DNA of 64,000 bases, taken from Serratia nematodiphila DZ0503SBS1 (GTDB lineage Bacteria > Pseudomonadota > Gammaproteobacteria > Enterobacterales > Enterobacteriaceae). Each line of letters begins with the position of its first letter. Position 1 is the first letter of the stretch. The translations under genes were made by a program, and so were the position numbers. Below are positions 1 through 8,338 of this stretch, one piece after another. The notes below the pieces were generated by a model. It had not been told where the DNA came from and did not search any database. It saw only the letters and a program-made list of their open reading frames with translations. The stretch lies in contig NZ_JPUX01000001.1 in assembly GCF_000738675.1 (NCBI RefSeq), positions 3,906,001 to 3,970,000 of the forward strand. The letters are read 5' to 3'.

Positions 1-42
1 TTCCTCATAAATGTTAACAAAACGCTGTCCAAGATACCCTAG

Positions 43-70
43 ATCGTATGGGCATTCGTCACAGTTTCAA
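43..70 (-). promoter_or_regulatory. Leftward sigma-70-like promoter
   Basis: On the minus strand TTGAAA (70-65) is followed after 16 bp by TACGAT (48-43). This is a reasonable sigma-70 match pointing out of the left edge. Upstream of it, minus-strand positions 111-97 read GTAAA-N5-GTATT, close to the CpxR pattern GTAAA-N5-GTAAA. That would fit htpX, which is Cpx-controlled in E. coli, but the gene itself is not visible. Confidence 0.3.
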
Positions 71-296
71 GAGTCGCGCGCCATTAACCTACTAAAAATA
101 CGAAACTTTACAAAAACGACGCGCGACCGGGATTTGGCAAATTGTAAACGATTGTTGCGCAAGGCGGAGGGATTTTGCAGAAAAATTTCTTTGCCCGCAC
201 GCCATGACAACGAGAAACGTTATCCTCACGCTTTATAGGCCAATATCCGCTCGGCGCGCTTCATCATGCCCCGCCTGATCCAGCGGCGACGAAAGT

Positions 297-325
297 TTGA
301 ATCTCGCGATTAATTGTTACATTAT
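297..325 (+). promoter_or_regulatory. Promoter of the metallophore operon
   Basis: TTGAAT (297-302) and CATTAT (320-325) are separated by 17 bp, each matching sigma-70 consensus at four of six positions. TATAAC at 323-328 is an alternative -10. The Zur-like operator covers the -10, so a bound repressor would block RNA polymerase directly. The first gene starts about 30 bp downstream. Confidence 0.4.
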
Positions 326-329
326 AACA
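315..329 (+). promoter_or_regulatory. Zur-like operator
   Basis: TGTTACATTATAACA matches the core of the E. coli Zur consensus (TGTTATANTATAACA) at all defined positions but one. It overlaps the putative -10 of the operon. Zur with bound zinc represses such promoters, so the operon should be expressed under zinc starvation. The site also sits inside a larger perfect inverted repeat: CGATTAATTGT at 307-317 and ACAATTAATCG at 332-342, whose role I cannot assign. Confidence 0.6.
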
Positions 330-358
330 CCACAATTAATCGTAAAGGGATGTCAATC

Positions 359-1450
359 ATGTTATCGCGTATCGTCTGGATGCTGGCGACGTGGCTGCTT
401 TTCTGCCAGGTCGCGCACGCGGAAATTCACCTCACCGACGTTGAAGGACGCCAGGTTACCCTGGCCGCCCCCGCACAGCGCGCCTATATCGGCTTTTACT
501 ACGAAGATTTTCTGGCGGTGAACGGCCCGGAGAGTTATCAACAGGTCGTCGCCTTCTCCAAAAGCGACTGGGCGTTGCGTGCCAGCCAATGGGCGCGCTA
601 TCAGGCGGCGCTGCCACGGCTCGCTCAGCTGGTCGATGTCGGTTCGCTCTATAACCAGAGCTTCGATTTTGAACGCCTGCTGACCACGCGGCCAGATCTG
701 CTGATCCTGGCGAAGTGGCAGCTCGACGGCTTCGCCAACTTCCTGCCGGTGCTGCAACGGCTCAACATTCCTTACATCGTCGTCGACTTCAATCAGGGCG
801 TTGAAGTCAAGCTCGCCAGCATCCGGTTGATGGGCCAGGCGATGGGCCACGCCGAGCGAGCGGAACGGCTGGCCGACGAATATCGCCAAAGCCTCGAGGA
901 TACCCGGCGGCGCATCCGCCAGGCGCAGCTGCCGCCGCCGGTCACCTACATTGAGCTGGGGGACAAGGGCCCCGGCGAGTACGGCAGCAGCTATGGCGCA
1001 TCGATCTGGGGGCCGCTGCTGCAGCTGGCCGGCGCCGACAATATCGCCGCCGGCGTCGTCGGCAGCCCTTCCCCCTTGCGCGCCGACTATGTCCTGACCC
1101 AACGGCCCGAGGTGATTTTTCTCGCCGGTGGCGACTGGGAAAACATGCCGAACGCCGTGCCGATGGGCTACGGCACGCAGGCAGCCCCCCTACAGACGCG
1201 CCTGACGCAATACGCCCGGCGGGCGGGATGGCCGCAGCTGCCGGCGGTAAAAAATCAGCGTCTTTATGCGCTTTACCATGGCGGCGCGCGCACGATATAC
1301 GACTTTATTTTTGTCCAGTATCTGGCGAAAGCGCTCTATCCCGCCGCGTTTGCCGATGTTGATCCCGCGCGCAATCTGGCGCAGTTCTACCATCAATATT
1401 TGCCGATAGAGGCGGACGGCGTCTTCTTGCAACGCTGGCAAGGAGAATAA
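359..1450 (+). CDS. Periplasmic metal-metallophore binding protein (FecB/FhuD-like)
   Basis: A 363-residue ABC importer substrate-binding protein with a signal peptide ending near VAHA before EIHLTD. The start at 359 is preferred because AAAGGGA lies about 8 bp upstream; ATG at 350 in the same frame is too close to that site. The body has the class III binding-protein layout (an early VDVGSLYNQSFDFERLLTTRPDLLI block, a long linking helix rich in Glu/Arg, and a C-terminal lobe) used for siderophores, haem and cobalamin. As first gene of an operon with CntL and CntM homologues it most likely captures the metal-loaded opine in the periplasm. No outer-membrane TonB receptor is encoded nearby. Substrate assignment is inference. 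Confidence 0.75.
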   Translation: MLSRIVWMLATWLLFCQVAHAEIHLTDVEGRQVTLAAPAQRAYIGFYYEDFLAVNGPESYQQVVAFSKSDWALRASQWARYQAALPRLAQLVDVGSLYNQSFDFERLLTTRPDLLILAKWQLDGFANFLPVLQRLNIPYIVVDFNQGVEVKLASIRLMGQAMGHAERAERLADEYRQSLEDTRRRIRQAQLPPPVTYIELGDKGPGEYGSSYGASIWGPLLQLAGADNIAAGVVGSPSPLRADYVLTQRPEVIFLAGGDWENMPNAVPMGYGTQAAPLQTRLTQYARRAGWPQLPAVKNQRLYALYHGGARTIYDFIFVQYLAKALYPAAFADVDPARNLAQFYHQYLPIEADGVFLQRWQGE

Positions 1451-1452
1451 CC

Positions 1453-2493
1453 GTGGCCCACACAGGACGTGCGTTTTTGCGACGGCGCAGGCTGCGCCGC
1501 GGGCTATTGACGCTGGCGCTGCTCGGCGCGCTGCTGGCGGCGACCGCCATCGACCTCACCGTCAGCGCCGCGCAACTTGGCCTCACGGATATCGTGCGGA
1601 TGCTTTGGCCTGGCTCTGCGCCTGGCAACGAGCTGCATCAGGTGGTTTTCTGGTCGATTCGCTTGCCGATGACGCTCACCGCCCTGGTGGTCGGCGCCAG
1701 CCTGGCGCTGGCGGGCCTGCTGATGCAGACCGTGCTGGCCAATCCCCTCGCCAGCCCCTATACGCTGGGGATCTCTGCCGCGGCGGGGTTCGGCGCGGCG
1801 CTGGCGATCCTCACCGGCTTCAGCCTGGGCGGCGCGTTGGCGCTGGGCACGCCGCTGCTGGCTTCGCTGATGGCGTTGCTCGCCTGCGTGCCTGTCTATC
1901 TGCTGGGACAACGCCGCGGCATGACGCCGCAAATATTGGTGTTGAGCGGCATCGTGGTGCTGTTTTTCTTTCAGTCGCTGCAATCGCTGCTGCTGTTTCT
2001 GGCCTCGCCGGAAGCCATGCAGCAAATTGTCTTTTGGCTGTTTGGCAGTCTGCTCAAAGCCAATATGCACGGCGTGGCGATCACCGGCGTCGTGTTGCTG
2101 TGCGCGCTGTTCGTCAGTCTGCGGCTCGCCTGGCGGCTGACGGCGCTGTCCGCCGGCGAAGAGCAGGCCCAGGGGCTGGGCATCAATGTCAGCGCCTTGC
2201 GCAAGCTGGCCTTTCTGCTGGCGACCTTGCTGACGGCCGCCTCGGTCTCGTTTGTCGGCACCATCGGGTTCGTCGGGCTGATCGCCCCGCATTTCGCCCG
2301 CTTTCTGGTGGGTGAGGATCAGCGCTACCTGATCTGCATTTCCGCCCTCTGCGGCAGCCTGCTGCTGCTGTGCGCCTCGATCGTCGCCAAGCTGGTGATG
2401 CCGAACGGCGTGGTGCCCATCGGCATCGTTATCGCCCTGATCGGCGTACCGGTGCTGTTTTACTTCGTCACTCGACAGGTTAAACGCCCATGA
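1453..2493 (+). CDS. FecCD-family ABC permease
   Basis: A 346-residue inner-membrane permease of the FecCD/BtuC type, with about ten hydrophobic segments and the family stretch RLPMTLTALVVGASLALAG followed by NPLASPYTLGIS. It starts with GTG two bases after the preceding stop. The gene overlaps the ATPase by 4 bp (ATGA), so the two should be translationally coupled. It would form the membrane channel that carries metal-metallophore complex from the binding protein into the cytoplasm. The family is secure; the substrate is inferred from the operon. Confidence 0.85.
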   Translation: MAHTGRAFLRRRRLRRGLLTLALLGALLAATAIDLTVSAAQLGLTDIVRMLWPGSAPGNELHQVVFWSIRLPMTLTALVVGASLALAGLLMQTVLANPLASPYTLGISAAAGFGAALAILTGFSLGGALALGTPLLASLMALLACVPVYLLGQRRGMTPQILVLSGIVVLFFFQSLQSLLLFLASPEAMQQIVFWLFGSLLKANMHGVAITGVVLLCALFVSLRLAWRLTALSAGEEQAQGLGINVSALRKLAFLLATLLTAASVSFVGTIGFVGLIAPHFARFLVGEDQRYLICISALCGSLLLLCASIVAKLVMPNGVVPIGIVIALIGVPVLFYFVTRQVKRP

Positions 2494-3275
2494 CTCAACT
2501 GACCCTCGCCCGCGTCGGCGTCTCGCTGCATCGCCGCTCGCTATTGGCAGACGTTTCATTGAGCTGGCCGGAGGCGCAGCTCGGCGGCATCATCGGCCCC
2601 AACGGCGCCGGCAAATCGACGCTGCTCAAAGCGATTAACCGCATGGTGCCATGCAGCGGCGAGATCGCTTACCGCGAACGCCCTCTCGATCCGAAAACCA
2701 GCCGTATCGCCTATGTGCCGCAGCTTAATCGCTGCGATTCGGCATTGACCGCTTTTGACATGGTGCTGCTGGGCAAGGTACGCCAGTTGAGCTGGCGCGT
2801 CAGCGCCGCCCAGGCCGATGCGGTCGAGCAGGCGCTTACGGAATGCGGCATTTCCGCGCTCGCCGATCGCCCCTTCAACCGTCTCAGCGGCGGGCAGCGG
2901 CAGTTGGTGATGCTGGCTCAGGCCTTCGTCTCTCAGCCGCAGATCATTTTGCTCGACGAACCCACCAGCGCGCTGGATATCCACCACCAGCTGCGCGTGC
3001 TCAATCAGATCGCCGACTATGGCCGGCGTCACCGCTGCATCACGCTGTTGGTGATCCACGATCTGGGATTGGCGCTGCGCTATTGCCACTCACTCACGCT
3101 GCTCGCGCACGGACGCGTCGTTTGCCACGGCGATACCCATCAGATGATGGGACATCCGATGGTGTCTCGCGTATTTGGCGTCGGCATCGAAAACGGCGTC
3201 AGCCCGCAGGGCTACCCCTATCTGCTGCCGACACAGCTGTTACACGCACACGGAGAATCCCCATGTACACTCTGA
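2490..3275 (+). CDS. ABC transporter ATPase for metallophore uptake
   Basis: A 261-residue ATPase of the FecE/BtuD class. Walker A GPNGAGKST is at residues 36-44, the Q-loop near 78, signature LSGGQRQ at 132-138, Walker B IILLDEP around 152-158 and the switch His near 190. All catalytic motifs are intact. It overlaps the permease gene by 4 bp, and its 3' end overlaps the CntL-like gene by 13 bp, so importer and biosynthesis genes belong to one transcript. It energises uptake of the presumed metal-opine complex. Confidence 0.85.
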   Translation: MTQLTLARVGVSLHRRSLLADVSLSWPEAQLGGIIGPNGAGKSTLLKAINRMVPCSGEIAYRERPLDPKTSRIAYVPQLNRCDSALTAFDMVLLGKVRQLSWRVSAAQADAVEQALTECGISALADRPFNRLSGGQRQLVMLAQAFVSQPQIILLDEPTSALDIHHQLRVLNQIADYGRRHRCITLLVIHDLGLALRYCHSLTLLAHGRVVCHGDTHQMMGHPMVSRVFGVGIENGVSPQGYPYLLPTQLLHAHGESPCTL

Positions 3276-4060
3276 CCAAGGCGGACATGCTGGCGCAACT
3301 CGCCGGCTTGCAACAGGAAATTCACCAGCTACACCGCTCCGCCCGGCAAGATCGGCGCCATTTTTCCCTGCTGGAACGCCGTTTCAGCCGCCTGCAAGCC
3401 TTTAACGACGAACCACAGCTGCAGGCCTACCGTCGAAAACTGGAAAACGACCGTTTGATAACGGCGCAGATCGCCCAACTGCGGGCGACAGCCAACGCCG
3501 CGTTGTGCGACTACGAGAAACATCGCGTCTCGGCGCTGTGCCGGGAACCGGCGCAAACCAACGCCTACCTGAACAGTTTCGACCGCGCGCTGCAGCTGGA
3601 GATCGCGGCCGCCGACATTAAACCCGGCGAACGGGTGCTGCTGGTGGGCAGCGGCGCATTGCCCACCACGGCGCTGGCGCTGGTCGCCAGGCTCTCCGCC
3701 ACCGTCATTTGCTACGATTGCGATCCGGGGGCCCAGCGTTTTGCCCGCCGGCTCACGCGCCACCTGGGGCTGGTGCAGCAGATGCCCTGCATCGACAAGC
3801 TGAACGGCCTGACGCGAAACGATATCGATCACATCATCATCGCCTCCCTGGTGGCGGACAAGCAGGGTTTGCTGAAGGCGCTGCGGCCTTTGCTGCCCCA
3901 GTGCGGCAAATTGCTGGTGCGCTATGGCAACGGCCTCAAGTCGATCTTCAACTGCCCTTACCACCACCAGGCCGCCGGCTCGCCCTGGCGCGTCAGCGGT
4001 AAACCGCTCGCCACCCCGCTGTACGATCTGTTGATTTTGGAGCCCCACCGCCATGAATAA
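3263..4060 (+). CDS. cntL: Nicotianamine synthase-like metallophore synthase
   Basis: A 265-residue protein resembling bacterial CntL. It carries the VGSGALP SAM-binding motif (about 118-124), the counterpart of VGSGPLPLT in plant nicotianamine synthase, and an N-terminal helical region. CntL enzymes transfer an aminobutyrate unit from S-adenosylmethionine to an amino acid (histidine in staphylopine and pseudopaline) and release methylthioadenosine. ATG at 3263 follows GGAGAATCCCC and begins inside the ATPase gene; longer frames upstream are shadow of that gene. It is followed with an 8-bp overlap by the opine dehydrogenase. Which amino acid it uses cannot be read from the sequence. Confidence 0.8.
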   Translation: MYTLTKADMLAQLAGLQQEIHQLHRSARQDRRHFSLLERRFSRLQAFNDEPQLQAYRRKLENDRLITAQIAQLRATANAALCDYEKHRVSALCREPAQTNAYLNSFDRALQLEIAAADIKPGERVLLVGSGALPTTALALVARLSATVICYDCDPGAQRFARRLTRHLGLVQQMPCIDKLNGLTRNDIDHIIIASLVADKQGLLKALRPLLPQCGKLLVRYGNGLKSIFNCPYHHQAAGSPWRVSGKPLATPLYDLLILEPHRHE

Positions 4061-5360
4061 TGCCTTTCCCACCCTGATCCTCGGCGCCGGCCCGGCGGCG
4101 ATCCAACTGGCTGCGGACATCAAGGCCGCGGCCAATGCGCGCATCGGCCTGTACAACCGCCCCAGCGAAAAAGGGCGCCGCCTGAAGCAACATCTGGCGC
4201 ACACGCCCAGCCTGTGGCTGACGGGCGCCGGTAAGGCGCAGCGCACCCAAGACGATGCGCAGGTGACGATTGATCGCTATTACGATGATCTGTCACTGGT
4301 CGGCGGCGCCTGGCGCAGACTGATCCTTGCCGTCCCCGCCGATCAATACCATGACGTGCTGCGACAGGTGCCATGGGCGGCGTTGCCCCAACTGCGCTCA
4401 CTGATCCTGCTCTCTCCCTCCATCGGCTCCGGCCTGATGGCGCAAAGCCTGCTGCAGGACGCCGGACAATCCCACGTCGAGGTCATCAGCCTGTCGAGCT
4501 ACTACGCCGATACCAAGTACCAGAACGCCGAGCAGCCTTACCGCGCCTACACCAAGGCGTTCAAGCAGCGGATTTATCTGGCCGGTGCAGGCGCAAGGTC
4601 AGACTGCGCCGAACTCGACTGGCTTTGCTCGCTGCTGGCGCGTCACGGCATTGACGCCCAACGCGGCGACAGCCTGCTCGCCGCCGAGCGCTTCAGCATC
4701 ACCAATTATGTTCATCCTCCGCTGGCACTGGCCGATACCACGCTGCAGGCGATATTCCAGCCGCAGGGGCCGATCCAGTACCTGTATAAAACCCACCCCG
4801 AGGGCCCCATCTGTCCCGAGGCGATCGCCGACATGCTGGCGCTCTCGCAGGATTACCAGCAGTTGCTCAACCGGCTCGGCATCGAGGCCATTAACCTGCT
4901 GCGCTTTTTGAATGACGACAACTACCCGGTTCCGCCCCGTATGGTGAGCCGCCGCTGGATTGACCAATTCCCGCAGCTCGCGCCGACGGAGCAATGCTAT
5001 GCGCTGTTTACGCGTTATACCGCGCTGCTGGTCGACCCCTATTCCGAGCCGGACGCGCAGGGCCGCTACTATGATTTTTCCGCCGTCAGGGTCGCCCGCG
5101 TCTTCCAGGATGCCCAGGGGCGCTGGCGCCTGCCGCGCGTGCCGCAAGAGGACGTGTGCAAACTGCGCGTCCTGGTCTTGCTGGCGCAGCGGCTTGACGT
5201 CGAGATGCCCGCCGCCCAGCGTCTGTTGGCGCGCTTTCAGCAGGCGCTGCAGCGCTTCGTCACCCGGATCGGCGCCGAGCATTGCCATCCTTCGTTGCTG
5301 GACGATACCTGCGACGAGCAGGCGGACATCATTTACCGACAATGGCGGAGGCAAGCATGA
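4053..5360 (+). CDS. cntM: Opine metallophore dehydrogenase
   Basis: A 435-residue staphylopine/pseudopaline-type dehydrogenase. The N-terminal Rossmann motif LGAGPAAIQLA (about 10-20) binds NAD(P)H, and the stretch SSYYADTKY (148-156) lies where the active-site pocket is expected. CntM enzymes reductively condense the CntL product with a 2-oxo acid (pyruvate for staphylopine and yersinopine, 2-oxoglutarate for pseudopaline), giving the finished opine metallophore. The length is typical. The 5' end overlaps cntL by 8 bp and the 3' end overlaps the exporter by 4 bp. The 2-oxo acid used here is undetermined. Confidence 0.82.
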   Translation: MNNAFPTLILGAGPAAIQLAADIKAAANARIGLYNRPSEKGRRLKQHLAHTPSLWLTGAGKAQRTQDDAQVTIDRYYDDLSLVGGAWRRLILAVPADQYHDVLRQVPWAALPQLRSLILLSPSIGSGLMAQSLLQDAGQSHVEVISLSSYYADTKYQNAEQPYRAYTKAFKQRIYLAGAGARSDCAELDWLCSLLARHGIDAQRGDSLLAAERFSITNYVHPPLALADTTLQAIFQPQGPIQYLYKTHPEGPICPEAIADMLALSQDYQQLLNRLGIEAINLLRFLNDDNYPVPPRMVSRRWIDQFPQLAPTEQCYALFTRYTALLVDPYSEPDAQGRYYDFSAVRVARVFQDAQGRWRLPRVPQEDVCKLRVLVLLAQRLDVEMPAAQRLLARFQQALQRFVTRIGAEHCHPSLLDDTCDEQADIIYRQWRRQA

Positions 5361-6202
5361 ATCAGGGTGCGTTACTGGCCATTTTTGCCTCGTTGATTTT
5401 CAGCGTCATGAACGCGCTGGTTAAAACCATCTCCGATGCTATTCCCACCGGTGAAATCGTGTTCTTTCGCAGCAGCATCGGCTGTCTGCTGGTTCTGCTG
5501 CTGATGTACCGCCACCGCATCGCCTTCAGCCGCGCAGACCGGCCGCTGCTGGTGTTGCGCGGCACCATGGGCGGGCTGTATCTCATTTGTTATTTTTACA
5601 GCATCGCCCATCTGACGCTGGCCGACGCCAGCATGCTGGCCTATCTGTCGCCGTTTTTCTCCATTTTGCTCTCCTTGCTGGTGCTGCGTGAACGGGTCAA
5701 CGCCAATACCGCATTTTGGCTGGCGATGGTCATCATCGGCGCCGTGCTGCTGGTGCGGCCGTGGCACTTCTCGGCCTATACCCTGGCGTCGCTGGTCGGC
5801 GTGATGAGCGCGGTGTTCGCCTCGATCGCCTATCTGTCGGTCAACAAACTCAGCAAGCGCCACCATAACTACGAGATCGTGTTCTATTTCCTGTTCATCG
5901 CAACGCTGATCTCGCTGCCGCTGATGTGGAACGCATTCGTTTGGCCCAACGCCTATCAGTTCGCCATTCTGCTCGCCATCGCCCTGGTGTCGCTGTTGGG
6001 GCAGGTCGTCTTAACCCAGGCCTTTTCTTCCGATAACCTGATCGTGGTCTCGGTGGTGCGCTATATCGGCATCGTGTTCAACATCGCCTGGGGTTGGCTG
6101 TTCTGGCATGAGATCCCGCTGCTGCTGTCGCTGTTCGGCTGCCTGCTGGTGGTGGTTTCCTGCATTCAGCTCGGGCTGCGTCACCGCAAGAAACCGGCTT
6201 AA
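5357..6202 (+). CDS. cntI: EamA-family exporter, probably for the metallophore
   Basis: A 281-residue inner-membrane protein with about ten hydrophobic segments and two EamA repeats (roughly 5-135 and 145-275). The ATG at 5357 is preceded by GGCGGAGGCAAGC and overlaps the cntM stop. Pseudomonas aeruginosa CntI, which exports pseudopaline, is an EamA protein in the same position after cntM, so export of the finished opine is the best guess. It is the last gene before a strong terminator. The family is sure; the substrate is inferred from context. Confidence 0.7.
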   Translation: MNQGALLAIFASLIFSVMNALVKTISDAIPTGEIVFFRSSIGCLLVLLLMYRHRIAFSRADRPLLVLRGTMGGLYLICYFYSIAHLTLADASMLAYLSPFFSILLSLLVLRERVNANTAFWLAMVIIGAVLLVRPWHFSAYTLASLVGVMSAVFASIAYLSVNKLSKRHHNYEIVFYFLFIATLISLPLMWNAFVWPNAYQFAILLAIALVSLLGQVVLTQAFSSDNLIVVSVVRYIGIVFNIAWGWLFWHEIPLLLSLFGCLLVVVSCIQLGLRHRKKPA

Positions 6203-6229
6203 GCCGGGCTTGCCGCAACCCCAAAAAAA

Positions 6230-6252
6230 ACGCACCCGAGGGTGCGTTTTTC
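6230..6252. terminator. Bidirectional terminator between metallophore operon and prc
   Basis: ACGCACCC and GGGTGCGT form an 8-bp perfect stem (6230-6247) with a two-base loop, flanked by A8 on the left and T5 on the right. It can therefore serve both the rightward operon and leftward prc. Confidence 0.85.
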
Positions 6253-6270
6253 ATCCTGCCAGACGCGGCC

Positions 6271-8319
6271 TTACTTAGCCGGCGTTGGCTGCTGAGCGGG
6301 CTGATCCTTTTCCAGATGAGCCAGGTCCAGCGCGATATGCACGGTTTCATCCAGGTACGGATCCGGTTCCTGGTAATCCTTCGGCAGATCGTCGAGCGAT
6401 TTCAGCGGCTTCTTACCCGCGCGCTCCAGACGCTCGTTGATGCGTTTCAGACGGGTCGCATCGTCATCGTGGTTCTCTTTCTCGCGCACCGCCAGATTGA
6501 GGGACACGATGTTGCGTTTATCCTTCAGCGCCTTGTAATGCGCGATATCCTGCGCGATGTACTGGAACTCCGGATTCTGCGCGATGCGCTGTTGGTGATC
6601 TTTCAGCAGTTCCGGCTCGAACGGCGCCATATCGCCGGTCTTGCTGTAGGTCGCCGCATTGATGCTGTCCCACGGCATGGCGTTGTCTTCAAACGCTTCG
6701 CCGGTTTCCGCCGGATCAACGCCGGTCGGCATCAGAATATCCGGCGTCACGCCCTTGCGCTGGGTGCTGCCGCCGTTGACGCGGTAGAACTTCTGAATGG
6801 TGTACTGCACCGAACCGAGCGCCGGCCACTCAGGGCGCAGCATCTGGTCGTAGATGCGGTTCAACGAACGGTACTGCTGCACGGTGCCTTTACCGAAGGT
6901 CGGTTCGCCGACGATCAGCGCGCGGCCGTAATCCTGCATCGCCGCCGCGAAGATCTCGGAAGCGGAGGCGCTGAAGCGATCGACCAGCACCACCAGTGGG
7001 CCTTTGTAGTAGGTCACGCCGTCGGTGTCGGCGTCTTCACGCACTTTGCCGTTGTTGTCGCGCACCTGCACCACCGGGCCGCTCGGAATGAACAGGCCGG
7101 ACAGCGACACCGCTTCAGTCAGCGCGCCGCCGCCGTTGGTGCGCAGATCGATGATCACGCTCTTGACGTTCTGCTTGGCCATCTTCTGCAGCTGCACTTT
7201 CACGTCATCGGTCAAGCCGACGTAGAAGCCAGGGATGTCGAACACCGCCACCTTCTCTTTGCCGACGGTCTTGATGGTCATTTTCACCGCGCGGTCTTCC
7301 AGGCGGATGCGCTCGCGGGTCAAGGTGACCACGCGGGTTTTGGTGCCCTTGCCGGCCGGCAGGATCTCCAGGCGCACCTTGCTGCCCTTCGGCCCTTTGA
7401 TCAGCGACACCACGTCGTCCAGACGCCAGCCGATCACGTCCACCATCGGTTTGCCGGCCTGGCCGACGCCGACGATGCGATCGCCTACGGTGATCGCCTT
7501 GCTCTTCGCCGCCGGGCCGCCCGGCACCATCGAGTTGATCAGGGTGTAGTCATCATCCATCTGCAGCACCGCGCCGATGCCTTCCAGCGACAGGCTCATC
7601 TCGGTGTTGAACTGCTCGGTATTGCGCGGAGACAGATAGTTGGTGTGCGGATCGATTTCATGCGCAAAGGCATTCATCGCCAGCTGGAAGACATCTTCGC
7701 TGTTGCTTTGCGTCAGGCGCTTGATGGCGAACTGATAGCGTTTGGTCAGCGTGTCGTGGATTTCTTTGTCGGTCTTGCCGGTCAACTTGAGGTTCAGCTC
7801 GTCATAGGTGACTTTCGCATCCCACAGGCTATCCAGCTCAGCCTTGTCTTTCGGCCACGGCGCTTTGCTGCGGTCGAGATCGATAGTGCCGTTGCCGGTA
7901 AAGTTCATCGGCTTGTCCAGCAGCGACAACGCATAGGTGTAACGCTCGAAACGACGTTTCTGCGCCAGATTGAACAGCGCGTAGAAGGTGTCCAGCTTAC
8001 CGGTTTTCAGCTCTTCGCCAACCTGATTACGTTTGCCGGCGAACTGCGCCACGTCGGCAGCCAGCAATACGTTATGGTTGTAGTCCAGCATGTTCAGGTA
8101 GCGATCGAAGATCTTGCCTGAAAACTCCGCGTCAAGGGCGAACTGGCGGTAATGAGAGCGAGTGAAGCGCGAGGTAACGCGTTCACTCACCGTAGCGTGC
8201 TGGGGTTCCTGTTGCAGTTGGGGCAGTTGGCCGATACGGATGTTGGCTGTTTCCGCGCCGTAACTGACACCCGCCCACAGCAGCCCTGCAATCGCTGTTA
8301 ATCTGACGAATTTGTTCAT
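6271..8319 (-). CDS. prc: Tail-specific periplasmic protease Prc
   Basis: A 682-residue protease, the same length as E. coli Prc. Start at MNKFVRLTAIAGLLWAG gives a signal peptide. After a helical N-terminal domain (with QHATVSERVTSRF) comes a PDZ domain (about 240-320) and the S41 protease core with SASASE near residue 450 and the catalytic Lys in FGKGTVQ about 25 residues later. Prc trims or degrades periplasmic proteins with unstructured hydrophobic C-termini, such as FtsI precursor and MepS. It lies 19 bp downstream of proQ on the same strand, as in E. coli. Confidence 0.97.
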   Translation of the reverse strand: MNKFVRLTAIAGLLWAGVSYGAETANIRIGQLPQLQQEPQHATVSERVTSRFTRSHYRQFALDAEFSGKIFDRYLNMLDYNHNVLLAADVAQFAGKRNQVGEELKTGKLDTFYALFNLAQKRRFERYTYALSLLDKPMNFTGNGTIDLDRSKAPWPKDKAELDSLWDAKVTYDELNLKLTGKTDKEIHDTLTKRYQFAIKRLTQSNSEDVFQLAMNAFAHEIDPHTNYLSPRNTEQFNTEMSLSLEGIGAVLQMDDDYTLINSMVPGGPAAKSKAITVGDRIVGVGQAGKPMVDVIGWRLDDVVSLIKGPKGSKVRLEILPAGKGTKTRVVTLTRERIRLEDRAVKMTIKTVGKEKVAVFDIPGFYVGLTDDVKVQLQKMAKQNVKSVIIDLRTNGGGALTEAVSLSGLFIPSGPVVQVRDNNGKVREDADTDGVTYYKGPLVVLVDRFSASASEIFAAAMQDYGRALIVGEPTFGKGTVQQYRSLNRIYDQMLRPEWPALGSVQYTIQKFYRVNGGSTQRKGVTPDILMPTGVDPAETGEAFEDNAMPWDSINAATYSKTGDMAPFEPELLKDHQQRIAQNPEFQYIAQDIAHYKALKDKRNIVSLNLAVREKENHDDDATRLKRINERLERAGKKPLKSLDDLPKDYQEPDPYLDETVHIALDLAHLEKDQPAQQPTPAK

Positions 8320-8338
8320 GCCTGGGTTGGCCTCCGTA

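Larger units (their letters stand above)
1..358. other. AT-rich intergenic region, left edge
   Basis: No convincing gene lies here. The only longer frame (11-238, +) lacks a ribosome site and resembles no family I know. The left third looks like the upstream region of a leftward gene that lies outside the window: on the minus strand a GAGGAA ribosome-site-like sequence sits right at the edge. In E. coli htpX neighbours prc, so htpX is a reasonable guess for the missing gene. The right third holds the promoter and operator of the metallophore operon, listed separately. Confidence 0.5.

Noticed and set aside
11..238. 75-codon forward frame at the left edge
   Set aside because: No ribosome site, unlike any family, and it overlaps a better-supported leftward promoter region.
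6316..8121. 601-codon frame opposite prc
   Set aside because: Antisense shadow of prc; repeated His/Arg/Gln-rich composition is typical of reverse reading of GC-rich genes.
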